Assembly: GCA_022563855.1 (NCBI GenBank)
Contig: JADFMN010000001.1
Coordinates: forward strand, 186,001-250,000
Source of the DNA: Armatimonadota bacterium
GTDB taxonomy: Bacteria; Armatimonadota; Fimbriimonadia; Fimbriimonadales; Fimbriimonadaceae
Reading direction: 5' to 3'
DNA: 64,000 nucleotides
Position 1 is the first letter of the stretch, and each line of letters starts with the position of its first letter. The position numbers and the translations under genes were made by a program. Of this stretch, positions 35,683-44,316 are shown one piece after another. The notes under the pieces are model-generated. The model was not told the DNA's origin, searched no databases, and saw nothing but the letters and a program-made list of their open reading frames with translations.

Positions 35683-35832
35683 GCCATCTGGCAAGATGAG
35701 CGGCAGATATATCAGGTGGTGCTGACGTTCAAGAACGTCGGCGGCCCTTTCCCGGGCGACGGAGAGACGCTACGGCTCAATCTTGCTGAAGTAGCGCGCC
35801 TTCGCGTGACATTCGCATGGACGCCAGGGTAG
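35683..35832 (+). pseudogene. Decayed copy of the small lipoprotein gene
   Basis: Reads AIWQDERQIYQVVLTFKNVG then GPFPGDGETLRLNLAEVA. It matches QAVLTFTDVVGLVLGDGETL and RLILAE of the lipoprotein at 33997-34407; DNA identity is highest around GGCGACGGAGAGACGCT. No start codon or leader remains. A second case of a local partial duplication. Confidence 0.6.
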
Positions 35833-35867
35833 CCAATTCCATAATCGGCACCAGTTAATGAAAAGAG

Positions 35868-35943
<76 letters not shown>

Positions 35944-35965
35944 ACGCTTCATTTTATTATTGCCG

Positions 35966-35971
35966 TATTCT
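35966..35971 (+). promoter_or_regulatory. -10-like hexamer TATTCT
   Basis: TATTCT 8 nt before the ATG at 35980; no Shine-Dalgarno. Confidence 0.35.
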
Positions 35972-35979
35972 CGGTCAGA

Positions 35980-36558
35980 ATGCAATCAGTGCCCGCGCCT
36001 CTCTCTCGACGGCGGTATCTTGGAACTGTGGTTCTTGACGTACGCGTCTACAGGGACGAAGACCGCGACGCTGTGATCGGCGTGGTGCACCAGGTCTACG
36101 ACGAGTTCGGCTTCGGCTGGGAGCCGGACGGCTACAACAAGGACGTCTTCGATGTCCCGTGCCACTACGGCAGAGACTCGTTCTGGGTTGGCGAAATCGA
36201 TGGCGGGGTCGTCGGCTGCGGCGCGCTGCTGACGTTCGAGGCGATTCCGGGCAAAGCCGGCACGATCGTCGAACACAGCGGAACGCAGCAGATCGCAGGC
36301 TGCGACAGCGAGTTGATGAGGCTGTTCGTGCTTTCGTCGGCAAGAAGGCTGGGACTCGGATCTGCGCTTGCGCAGAAGATCGTCGATGAGGCCACGGCTG
36401 CCGGGTGCCGCAGCATGCAGATATGGAGCGACAAGGTGTTGCACGACGCACACAAGCTGTACAAGCGCATGGGTGGGGTCATCGTCGGAGAAAGGCTCTG
36501 TCCTCCGCCGGACGAAACGCCCGAGTGGGGGATGGTCCTCGATCTCGCATCCGTTTAA
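35980..36558 (+). CDS. GNAT-family N-acetyltransferase
   Basis: 192 aa. GNAT fold: VRVYRDEDRDAVIGVVHQVY, FWVGEIDGGVVGCGAL, then the acetyl-CoA pyrophosphate loop in LFVLSSARRLGLGSALAQKIVDEA and the C-terminal QIWSDKVLHDAHKLYKRMGG. The acceptor substrate is unknown. Its stop overlaps by a few bases the stop of the convergent ABC ATPase gene. Confidence 0.87.
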   Translation: MQSVPAPLSRRRYLGTVVLDVRVYRDEDRDAVIGVVHQVYDEFGFGWEPDGYNKDVFDVPCHYGRDSFWVGEIDGGVVGCGALLTFEAIPGKAGTIVEHSGTQQIAGCDSELMRLFVLSSARRLGLGSALAQKIVDEATAAGCRSMQIWSDKVLHDAHKLYKRMGGVIVGERLCPPPDETPEWGMVLDLASV

Positions 36559-37289
36559 GACGCGCCGAACGTCTCAGCGTGGGACTTGTCGACCAGCTCG
36601 CGAATAGCACTGTTCTGTGAACGGTCGAACTCGGCCGCAGAACCGTCGAAGACGAGCTCTCCCTTCTCAAGAAACGCGATCCTATCTGCCAGTCTCATAA
36701 CGGAAGTCACGTCGTGGCTGACGACGATGCTGGTGACTCCGATGCGGTCGCGCGTCTCGACGATGAGCTGGTCGATGGAGTAAGCGGTCACAGGGTCAAG
36801 GCCCGATGTCGGCTCGTCGTAGAGCAGCAGCTTGGGCTCCATCGCGAGCGCCCTTGCAAGCCCCACGCGCTTTCTCATCCCGCCGCTCAGCTCGCTTGGC
36901 ATCATCATCTCTGCGCCCGAGAGGCCGACTTCGGCAAGTCGCTCCTCGACGAACGCTGTCTTCTCGGCTGCAGATAGTTTGCGAAGACGCTGAACGCCGA
37001 AGAGAACGTTGTCGCGCACGTTGAGAAAGTCGAACAGCGCGGCGTATTGGAAGACGAAACCGGTTTTGCGCCGCGCTTCCTCTGGCTGTGATATTACGTC
37101 AATACCGTCGATCGTGATCGCTCCGTCAGTTGGCTTGATCAGGCCGGCGATGCACTTGAGCAACGTCGTCTTCCCTCCGCCGCTGCTGCCCATGACCGCG
37201 ATAATCTCGCCGGGAGCGACCTGAAAACTGACATCGGTTAGAACGGGATCGGAGTAGTACGCATGGCTGACGTCCTCGACTTTCAGCAT
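36555..37289 (-). CDS. ABC transporter ATP-binding protein, MlaF-like
   Basis: 244 aa. Walker A GSSGGGKTT, Q-loop FVFQYAALFDFLNVRDNV, signature LSGGMRKRVGLARAL, Walker B LLLYDEPTSGLDP and the switch VVSHD. The Q-loop segment and the M-R-K-R signature follow MlaF/Ttg2A (phospholipid trafficking). No MlaE permease or MlaD gene is adjacent. Last gene of a run starting with ridA; 4 nt after the acyl-ACP-reductase-like gene. Confidence 0.85.
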   Translation of the reverse strand: MLKVEDVSHAYYSDPVLTDVSFQVAPGEIIAVMGSSGGGKTTLLKCIAGLIKPTDGAITIDGIDVISQPEEARRKTGFVFQYAALFDFLNVRDNVLFGVQRLRKLSAAEKTAFVEERLAEVGLSGAEMMMPSELSGGMRKRVGLARALAMEPKLLLYDEPTSGLDPVTAYSIDQLIVETRDRIGVTSIVVSHDVTSVMRLADRIAFLEKGELVFDGSAAEFDRSQNSAIRELVDKSHAETFGAS

Positions 37290-37293
37290 CGCT

Positions 37294-38358
37294 CTACGCC
37301 GTTACGAGAGACTTGCGAGCTTCCCTGACCCGCTCAATCTTGTCAGCGGACACGGCCCTTTCGAACGACCGGAATCCGGAGAGCTTGAAGCCGTGCTTGC
37401 TGGCCAAGCGATCCATCTCTGAAACCTGATCAACGGTCACGTCTTTGCCGATCGTGAAGCTCTCCGCACGATTCTCGAGTGCGAGAAGCATCGTTTCAGA
37501 CATGCAGGCATAAGCGCAGCCAGGCGGAAATCCGAAGTCGAATCCGAAATCAATGCGCCCAGGCACCTGAACGACTCCGCCCTCGATCACCAAGACGTCC
37601 TTACGTTCGCGTGCAACTCGGACGGAGACGTCGCGGGGCCTCGAAACGTCGCAGATGACGCTTCCTGATTTGAGGTGCTCTGGAAAGATGATCGCTGTGT
37701 CGGCAGACGTCACTGTGACGACGACGTCCGCTTCGCGCAACTTTGTCACATCGGTGGTCGCCGTAGCGCCCGGTATCTCCCGCGCCAGCTCTTCGGTGCG
37801 CTGCTCATCTCGACCGACTACAAGGGATCGCGCGAACTTTGGCGCCATCAGCCTAGCGCAGGTCTTGCCGATTGAACCGGTCGCGCCTACGACGGCCAGC
37901 GTCGCCTTCGACACCTCGATGCCGATCGCCTCAGCCGCGTCCATCGCACCCTGGATCGCTGTGCCGACCGTATAGCTGTTCCCTGTCGTTACGGCCAAAG
38001 TCGTCCGTCGATCGACTGTGGCGCCTCCGTCTCCGACGACAGCGGTGAACGCTCCGAGACCAATGATCTTGCACCCTTCATCTTCCGCGATCTTCGTACA
38101 ACCCTCAAGCTTGTCGTAGACGGCTTCAAGCGACATCTTGTCGATCATCATTCGGGGGGTCAAGGGCAGGCCTACGAAAATCCCTTCCGTAGTCGCACCA
38201 GTCGCGGAGACAACTCCGGAAATATCGCTCACCTTGAACGGCTCCTTCTTTGCAAGCATCTTCTCGATGACGGAATCTGGTAGGAGCTTGGCGATCGGGT
38301 ATCGCCGGGCAGCGTCTCGCGCGTTGATCGGGTGAAGGATGAAAGCGAATCGGGTCAA
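37294..38358 (-). CDS. Long-chain acyl-ACP reductase-like dehydrogenase (AAR family)
   Basis: 354 aa. The Rossmann motif VVGATGSIGKTCARL follows TTGNSYTVGTAIQ. FVGLPLTPRMM in the N-terminal half and the FDFGFPPGCAYACMSETMLLAL block further on recall cyanobacterial acyl-ACP reductase, which makes fatty aldehydes from acyl-ACP. In cyanobacteria the active-site Cys follows the Rossmann domain; here the Cys candidates are in PGCAYACMSE. Automated annotation may call it shikimate/quinate dehydrogenase-like. It sits 3 nt after the preceding gene in the same operon. Confidence 0.75.
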   Translation of the reverse strand: MTRFAFILHPINARDAARRYPIAKLLPDSVIEKMLAKKEPFKVSDISGVVSATGATTEGIFVGLPLTPRMMIDKMSLEAVYDKLEGCTKIAEDEGCKIIGLGAFTAVVGDGGATVDRRTTLAVTTGNSYTVGTAIQGAMDAAEAIGIEVSKATLAVVGATGSIGKTCARLMAPKFARSLVVGRDEQRTEELAREIPGATATTDVTKLREADVVVTVTSADTAIIFPEHLKSGSVICDVSRPRDVSVRVARERKDVLVIEGGVVQVPGRIDFGFDFGFPPGCAYACMSETMLLALENRAESFTIGKDVTVDQVSEMDRLASKHGFKLSGFRSFERAVSADKIERVREARKSLVTA

Positions 38359-38361
38359 GCG

Positions 38362-39306
38362 TTACTTCTCCAGCTCGGGCTCAGGCATTTTACCGGACTG
38401 ATCCGGCACGCCCTGCAGTTCTATTACGTTCGGCATCCAGCTCAGGCTCCGAAGCTGGGACAAATAGTCGTCTTCCGTCATTTCTTCGGGCATCTTGCCC
38501 GCCAGAGTGATGATGACCGCCTCCATGACGTTGGTTGCAAACGCCTCTCCTCCCATGTCCGGCGTGGTCGTGATCGCCCTCTTCGCGCCAGTGGATTTGA
38601 GCCAGTCGAGGTCGGCCTTTCTCAAGGTTTGAGTGATGATGGTCTTGCCGACAAGGTCGTCCGGAGCGTAGCGGCGGATGTAGTGCCAGTCGCCGCAGAT
38701 GACCGTCGCCCAGTCGAACCATTTCTTGTGCTTCGGTGTGCGCTCATCCTGCTTCTTTCCGGTCGGATAGAACCACTTGAACGGGAGTTTCGTAATGATC
38801 GGAAGGAGCAGATTGGCGACTCTCTTGACGCTTGCGTACGTCCTCAACGGAATGGGGAGCCCGATGCCGAACAGCAGGTCGCCGTACACGACGTGCCTGC
38901 ACCGTTTGTCCAGCGCCTGTGCCATGCCGTAGCGATCGACAGCGCTGACCAGCAATACGCGCTCTACCGGCCAGTCGATCACTTCCGTCAGGATGTTGAT
39001 CGCCTCTCGCTCGAGCGTGTGCTTCAGCCCGCTGCCATCGACGACGGGGGTGTGTTTGACGTTCTTTATCAGGTTCTTGATCTGGCGGAACGTGTACCGC
39101 TTATCGCCGACGACCACATAGATGTCTGCGCCGCCGACGCCGAGCGCATCCACCTTGCCGTCGAGCTCTTCGAATTTGCTCTGGAACGCCTTCAGATCTC
39201 CGTCCGTGCCAACGCGCTCGATGATGAACTCCTGCCCAAGGATCGTCGTCGCGTGCTTCTTGTCGCGCTTCGATGAGCCGAGACTTACTGAAACCACTCT
39301 CTTCAT
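38362..39306 (-). CDS. Conserved protein often labelled 'quinate 5-dehydrogenase'
   Basis: 314 aa. Opens VVSVSLGSSKRDKKHATTIL and has FIIERVGTDGDLKAF, DGKVDALGVGGADIYVVVG, TPVVDGSGLKHTLER and TTTPDMGGEAFATNVMEA. I recognise this as a conserved family that databases often label quinate 5-dehydrogenase, without biochemical support known to me. Its start overlaps the ridA stop by 1 nt (TAATG), suggesting translational coupling, and the AAR-like gene follows by 3 nt. Function unknown; context hints at fatty-acyl metabolism. Confidence 0.7.
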   Translation of the reverse strand: MKRVVSVSLGSSKRDKKHATTILGQEFIIERVGTDGDLKAFQSKFEELDGKVDALGVGGADIYVVVGDKRYTFRQIKNLIKNVKHTPVVDGSGLKHTLEREAINILTEVIDWPVERVLLVSAVDRYGMAQALDKRCRHVVYGDLLFGIGLPIPLRTYASVKRVANLLLPIITKLPFKWFYPTGKKQDERTPKHKKWFDWATVICGDWHYIRRYAPDDLVGKTIITQTLRKADLDWLKSTGAKRAITTTPDMGGEAFATNVMEAVIITLAGKMPEEMTEDDYLSQLRSLSWMPNVIELQGVPDQSGKMPEPELEK

Positions 39307-39686
39307 TAGTAGACTGCGATCGCTTCGATCTCGATGTCAACATCTTTTGGCAAGCCGGCAGTCGCATACGTCGCCCTGGCCGGCGGATCGTCGGGAAACC
39401 GTGCGCCGTAGATTTCATTGACGGCTGCGAAGTGATCCATTGAGCTGAGGAGGATTGTCGTCTTCACGACGTTTCCAAACGACAGCCCCGCCGAAGTCAG
39501 CACCGCCTCCAGATTCTTCATCACCTGCTCCGTCTGCTCTTCGATCGTGCCCTCGACCAGCGTTCCGTCGGGGAGCAGGGGAATCTGGCCGGAAAGGAAC
39601 ATGAACCGCCCCTCGGCTTTCACGGCCTGGCTGTAAGGCCCTATCGCGCTGGGCGCCTGGTCGGTCGAATGGACTTCTCGTCGCAT
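39306..39686 (-). CDS. ridA: RidA-family enamine/imine deaminase
   Basis: 126 aa. RidA hydrolyses reactive 2-aminoacrylate-type enamines. Signs: APSAIGPYSQAV, FLSGQIPLLPDG, QVMKNLEAVL, and the C-terminal PARATYATAGLPKDVDIEIEAIA containing the catalytic Arg. First gene of a four-gene operon running to the MlaF-like ATPase. Confidence 0.93.
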   Translation of the reverse strand: MRREVHSTDQAPSAIGPYSQAVKAEGRFMFLSGQIPLLPDGTLVEGTIEEQTEQVMKNLEAVLTSAGLSFGNVVKTTILLSSMDHFAAVNEIYGARFPDDPPARATYATAGLPKDVDIEIEAIAVY

Positions 39687-39789
39687 GGCTGGGAGGTTAC
39701 CGTAGGCCAGCTACGGAGACGGATAGGTCGTATAAGACCTTTAGGACGTATTCGCCCGCTAGACCTTCTCCATGTCGTCTGAAAGTTTG

Positions 39790-39880
39790 GGGTATGCACC
39801 GTCCCCTTAACCGCGCTCCTTTCCTTCGACTCTGCTCAGGACAGGCTCGCTCAGGATGACGGTTGAGGGGACTGATCCTA
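39790..39880. repeat. Inverted-repeat-flanked intergenic element
   Basis: Arms CCGTCCCCTTAACCG and CGGTTGAGGGGACTG flank a ~45-nt centre containing GCTCAGGACAGGCTCGCTCAG and ending GGATGAC, similar to the tail of the insertion in the gamma-glutamyltransferase gene. The 281-nt gap between ridA and the flagellar terminator holds no gene. Confidence 0.55.
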
Positions 39881-39900
39881 GACCCTTGACTCTCGCACCA

Positions 39901-39943
39901 TAAGAAAAACGGACGGCCCCGATCCGAAGATCAGGACCGCCCG
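39901..39943 (-). terminator. Rho-independent terminator of the flagellar hook operon
   Basis: On the minus strand: a 15-bp stem (39910-39924 with 39929-39943; three pairs are G-U, favouring this orientation) closed by a UUCG tetraloop and followed by GTTTTTCTTA. It lies 25 nt after flgE. Confidence 0.9.
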
Positions 39944-39967
39944 CGCGAGGGTTGGGTTAGTTGGCTA

Positions 39968-41230
39968 CTAACGTTTCATGTTGATGAGGTCTTGCATCAT
40001 CTCATCGACCGTGGTGACGACCTTGGTGTTGGCCTGGAAGCCACGCTGCGTGATGATGAGGTCGGTGAACTCGTTGCCGATGTCGACGTTCGACTGCTCC
40101 AGGAATCCGGAGTTGATCGAACCGCGGCCACCGGACCTTGGTGCGCCGACTACCGGTATGCCCGAGTTGTCGGTGTTGCGCCAAAGGTTGTTGCCGAGGC
40201 GCTCGAGGCCGTTGGCGTTCGGGAAGATCGCCGTGCTGATGAGACCGAGGGTCCGCGTCAGGCCGTTGGTGTACAGTCCGATGATCGTTCCGTCTGGAGC
40301 GACGGAGAACGATGAAAGCGAGCCAGGCGTGAAACCGTTCTGGCTGCTTGAATTCACCTGCATTTCAGCAGCAAGCTGCGACATACTTTCAAAGATCAGA
40401 TCGACGTTGAACGGGGGAATGCCCGAACTCGCTGGCGGCGTCACCGTAAGCACTCCCGGCGATCCGGTTGCCAGCGTACCATCCGTTATGTCGAAAACCA
40501 GCGTTCCACCGCCGGTCATCAACGTACCGTTGCTTCCTGCAACCGTCCAGTCCCACTCGTTCGGATTGCCGCTGGCGGCCTCTGTCAGAGTGAGCGTCAA
40601 TTGGTGCTCGTTACCCAACGGATCGATGATGTTCACGATGGAAAGGGTCGTGAACGGTGCTCCCGGGTCCGTGAAGGCTCGCGAGTCCAGGTTGCCTGCC
40701 CACGTTACTTCCGTCGTGACCTGAACCGCCGTTCGAGCGCCGATGGGCACGTTCAGATATGAAGTCGGGCCGATCGGCGCATTGGTGTTGATCACTCCCG
40801 TCGCCGGGTCTGCCGTCCAACCGAGCATTCTCTCACCAGTTGCTCGATGGACAAGGTCGCCGGCGGCATCCAGATCGAACGCTCCGTCACGCGTGTATCC
40901 GATTCGGGTGCTGTTCGAAACTTGGAAGTATCCGTTTCCTTGAATGGCGAAGTCGGTCGGCCGATTGGTGGCTTGCAACGAGCCCTGCTCGTTGTTCACG
41001 TCCGTGCCTGCGACCAACACACCCAGTCCGAACTGAATCGGGTTCGTACCACCCAAGGTGGACGACGGGCGAGAGGCGCCTCTGATTGTCTGTGCGATCA
41101 TGTCTTGGAACGTGATGCGGGAACTCTTGAACGCTGTCGTGTTGACGTTGGCCAAGTTGTTGCCGATGACGTTCATGCGCGTCTGTTGCGCTTTGATGCT
41201 GGCGACCCCAGCTAGCATTGCTTGAAGCAT
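39968..41230 (-). CDS. flgE: Flagellar hook protein
   Basis: 420 aa. Builds the hook outside the cell after export by the flagellar type III system. N-terminal QQTRMNVIGNNLANVNTTAFKSSR, FAIQGNGYFQVSN, and the C-terminal SNVDIGNEFTDLIITQRGFQANTKVV are the standard flagellar rod/hook motifs. AGGAAG lies 6-7 nt before the ATG at 41230. Last gene of fliK-flgD-orf-flgE; a strong terminator follows. Confidence 0.95.
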   Translation of the reverse strand: MLQAMLAGVASIKAQQTRMNVIGNNLANVNTTAFKSSRITFQDMIAQTIRGASRPSSTLGGTNPIQFGLGVLVAGTDVNNEQGSLQATNRPTDFAIQGNGYFQVSNSTRIGYTRDGAFDLDAAGDLVHRATGERMLGWTADPATGVINTNAPIGPTSYLNVPIGARTAVQVTTEVTWAGNLDSRAFTDPGAPFTTLSIVNIIDPLGNEHQLTLTLTEAASGNPNEWDWTVAGSNGTLMTGGGTLVFDITDGTLATGSPGVLTVTPPASSGIPPFNVDLIFESMSQLAAEMQVNSSSQNGFTPGSLSSFSVAPDGTIIGLYTNGLTRTLGLISTAIFPNANGLERLGNNLWRNTDNSGIPVVGAPRSGGRGSINSGFLEQSNVDIGNEFTDLIITQRGFQANTKVVTTVDEMMQDLINMKR

Positions 41231-41381
41231 TTTTTTCTTCCTGTATATTCCTTTCTCTTTTCTGTCGAGGAAGAAGGCTTGCGAGAACCTTGTCGAGATT
41301 CGCGCCTAGCTCCTGAGCCATCGGCACAGGTCCACTATTTCGCCTTCCTCCGTAGGTTTAGTCAGTCTTTCGTACTCCGAT

Positions 41382-41753
41382 CTACACGATCACGGCAGAG
41401 TCGATGTTGGTGAACACGTTCTCCTTGAGGCGTGCCTTGTCGACGGCGGTGATGACCGTTCGATTCTTGACGCTCACGATGAGCGCGATGTCGTCAACCA
41501 TCACCAGCGCTTCCTTGGCGCCCTTTTTCGCAGCGCGATCCACGCCATCCAAGACGCGCTCCCAAGCGTCTGCGTCGAGCTTGATCTCGCGGCTCTCAAG
41601 CCGCGTCTGCGCGTGGGCGCTGACCTTCAGCCGATCCGCCAGGATCGACTGAAAGTCTGCGCCCTGATCTGGGATCTGAGCCGCTTGCGTCCGCGTTTGC
41701 GTCCGCGTTTGGATCAGTTCCTGAATCTTCGTGTTCTGAATCGGAGCACTCAT
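41382..41753 (-). CDS. Flagellar operon protein (TIGR02530-type)
   Basis: 123 aa. The C-terminal 80 residues (VSAHAQTRLESREI ... AAKKGAKEALVMVDDIALIV, NRTVITAVDKARLKENVFTN, IDSAV) match the small conserved protein found between flgD and flgE in many flagellar operons. Its role is not settled. Four nt separate it from flgD. Confidence 0.85.
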   Translation of the reverse strand: MSAPIQNTKIQELIQTRTQTRTQAAQIPDQGADFQSILADRLKVSAHAQTRLESREIKLDADAWERVLDGVDRAAKKGAKEALVMVDDIALIVSVKNRTVITAVDKARLKENVFTNIDSAVIV

Positions 41754-41757
41754 TGTC

Positions 41758-42177
41758 TTACTCTCGTATCGATTGGATCGCCGTCATGTTGACTTCGACG
41801 ATCCCGCCGTTTGCCTCTCTGAGACCGAGGATTCTCTCGCCGTTCCTAACGGTGAGCTGCACTACGGTCCCGGTTACGATTGGGGATTCGCCGAGGTTCA
41901 GCCCCGTAAAGGGCCGAACTGCTGTCACCGTCTTCCCTATCAGGCTTGCGCCTTGCAGGGTGTCCATAGAATCGTTCAACCTGTCCATTCCTTGAACCTG
42001 ACCAAGTTGAGCTATTTGACCGAAGAAGTCTCCATCGCTCATCGGCTCAAGCGGATTCTGATTCAGCAGTTGAACGGTCAGCAGACGCATGAACATAGTC
42101 ATGTCCATCTCCGGCTTTTCTGGTACCGGCCGATCGCCGTAGTACACGGCTCCGTCAATAGGTGTTACTGGAAACAT
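41758..42177 (-). CDS. flgD: Flagellar hook assembly/capping protein
   Basis: 139 aa, close to the short FlgD form. It carries MFMRLLTVQLLNQNPLEPMS and the FGQIAQLGQVQGMDRLNDSM helix, and ends in a small beta domain. FlgD caps the growing hook and is needed for FlgE polymerisation. AGGAG lies 7 nt before the start; fliK ends 9 nt upstream. Confidence 0.9.
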   Translation of the reverse strand: MFPVTPIDGAVYYGDRPVPEKPEMDMTMFMRLLTVQLLNQNPLEPMSDGDFFGQIAQLGQVQGMDRLNDSMDTLQGASLIGKTVTAVRPFTGLNLGESPIVTGTVVQLTVRNGERILGLREANGGIVEVNMTAIQSIRE

Positions 42178-42186
42178 TATCTTCTC

Positions 42187-44115
42187 CTAGACCGTGTAGT
42201 CCACGACCTCCGTTGTTGGCGCGAACCACGGTGTGTGCGCAGCTACGACCACTGGGACATCTTGGCGAGACGCCTGTGATACGTTTGCGAAGCGCTCGAA
42301 CTCCTGTCGCATGTCGTGGTTCCGGTCGGCGCGTTGGTCGCTCGTCTGCGGCTCGCCGTCGGCCTCCTGGCCTACGTTGAACGAGTCCAGCGAGAGCCCT
42401 TTGCTCTCGACGCTCTGCACCAGGTCGCCGCGATGGGCGACAAGTGCGTCTCGTACGGCATCATTGCTCGCGCGGATGTCCGCTTCTACTCTCTGTCCGA
42501 ACGACCTAACTGAGACCGTAATCGATCCCAGATCTTCCGGCTGTAGCCGGATAACCACTCGGCCGCGTCCTTGCGAAGCCGCGATCTCTTGGATGTGGTC
42601 AATGATCGAGTCGTGCACAGATGAGACAATCTGCTGCGCGGCCAGACGAAGCGCTGACGCATCGATAGTGCGCCGTGCGCCCTCCGAGACGTTTGAAGCC
42701 AGCGGTACACCTGGGTCGCTCGCATGGATTGCAGCAGCCTCGAAGTCCGGCAGCGTGCCTTTAGCAACTCCGCTTCTGTAACCGATCAATGTCGGCCTGG
42801 CCGCCGTGAGCGGCTGCGCTGAACTTGCCGAAGGAACGTGATTGCTGACCAACGGAACCGGACCGTTGTTGAGCCGCGGCCTGCGGCCCACCAAGCTGTC
42901 CGGAGTGATCAGAGTGCCTGTGGCATTCGCCTCAGGAGTCGGATGCGACACAGTTGTCGGAACCGCATTAGAGGACTTTGGCCTTGCCGAGTGCTGAGTG
43001 ACCGGCTTGCCGTCCTCCGCATTGAGCGTCGGTCGTGCAGAGTGCGAAGCGACTACGTTGTATCGCCCAGCTCCGCGCACTGGTCTGATCGGCGCTTGCA
43101 GAGTCGGCTTCGACTCAGTCAGCGATCCGGCATTGAGCGTTGGTACGGGAGCCTGCGCAGTGATTGACTCACGCAGTGCAGTCGGCGACAAGCCCTTGCT
43201 CAAGATGCTCACCATCGTCTCGAGGTTGACCGGCGGCAACACCGCCTGAACTTCGATCTTGTGAGCGCCAAGCTCCGGAGCGATCTTGATCGGAACGCCC
43301 AACAGGTCCTGGGGGACACCCGGCCTGGGCGCCTCGATGAAGAACCTCTCCGGTATACCGCTAGGCTTTGTCGGCATGTGCATGCCGAACGCCGGCGGAA
43401 AGACGGCGCCTTCGCGAATACCGTTGTCACCCGCTTTCACCTGTATCCCAGGCATAGGCTGCGGGGGCGCAGCCAGCAACGGTCGTAGCATTGGATTGAA
43501 GCTCACGACTGGCGTCGGAAGCTCTTGGCTTCTGATAATCCCCGTTCGGCCGCCGTTGTCGACGTCGAGAATCCTTGCGTCGGGCGCGATTCTGCCGATC
43601 TCAAACGCCTGGGTTACCGGCCTGTTGTCTGTGCGTAGAAACGCGTCGATTAGTCGTTTGACCGAGGCCGGAACAGGCACAGCGTCGATCTTCTCGACGA
43701 TTGCTTGCTGAAGAACCGTGAGGTTCCGAGTGCTCAACGTTGCGGGAACGTCAACGCCGATCGCGGCCAAGAGGTCCTTGAATTTCGGCTTCCCGTTCTC
43801 AACGTGCAGGTCGAGTTCCAAGAGCACGTTGCCAAGGCCGAAGCCGGGTCGAATTTTCTTATTCAGCGCGAGGTCGCGGAAGTTCGGATCGAACGGCAGT
43901 ACTGCTTCGAGAAGGTCCAGCGCTTGCTGTAGAGGCTTCGGCTCTATCTGGCTCGCTTCCTTCCTGTCCGCCCGGATGTCGGACGGTGCTCCGCGTGTTG
44001 GCGGACTACCTGTCTTTCGAACTTCCTTTCCAAAGTTTCGCTCAGGGGGTTTGATGCCTCTGGGCTCTACTTCTTGACCGACGCGCACATTGTGCGTCAG
44101 TGAAAGTATGTCCAT
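42187..44115 (-). CDS. fliK: Flagellar hook-length control protein
   Basis: 642 aa. Long, low-complexity, Pro/Thr/Val-rich N-terminal and middle regions, as expected for the molecular ruler. The C-terminal Flg_hook domain contains GRGRVVIRLQPEDLGSITVS and a following helix. Start at 44115 (MDILSLTHN): GGAGG lies 9 nt upstream. First gene of the hook operon. Its identity rests on the C-terminal domain and position. Confidence 0.87.
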   Translation of the reverse strand: MDILSLTHNVRVGQEVEPRGIKPPERNFGKEVRKTGSPPTRGAPSDIRADRKEASQIEPKPLQQALDLLEAVLPFDPNFRDLALNKKIRPGFGLGNVLLELDLHVENGKPKFKDLLAAIGVDVPATLSTRNLTVLQQAIVEKIDAVPVPASVKRLIDAFLRTDNRPVTQAFEIGRIAPDARILDVDNGGRTGIIRSQELPTPVVSFNPMLRPLLAAPPQPMPGIQVKAGDNGIREGAVFPPAFGMHMPTKPSGIPERFFIEAPRPGVPQDLLGVPIKIAPELGAHKIEVQAVLPPVNLETMVSILSKGLSPTALRESITAQAPVPTLNAGSLTESKPTLQAPIRPVRGAGRYNVVASHSARPTLNAEDGKPVTQHSARPKSSNAVPTTVSHPTPEANATGTLITPDSLVGRRPRLNNGPVPLVSNHVPSASSAQPLTAARPTLIGYRSGVAKGTLPDFEAAAIHASDPGVPLASNVSEGARRTIDASALRLAAQQIVSSVHDSIIDHIQEIAASQGRGRVVIRLQPEDLGSITVSVRSFGQRVEADIRASNDAVRDALVAHRGDLVQSVESKGLSLDSFNVGQEADGEPQTSDQRADRNHDMRQEFERFANVSQASRQDVPVVVAAHTPWFAPTTEVVDYTV

Positions 44116-44316
44116 TGTTTCAGCCTCCAAATTAAGGCTCAAAGATATCTTCGGTAGGCCAACCCAGCAAATTTAGGAGGGGAGCCTGCGTTTCCTGCGG
44201 TTGAGTCCGCGATTCTGTCATACTTGAGCCGTAGGCACCGGCCAAGGTTCGCCGCGAGGCAGAGAGCAACCTAGACTTTAGCCCCCTCGTTCACGATCCC
44301 GGCGCCGAAAAAAACT

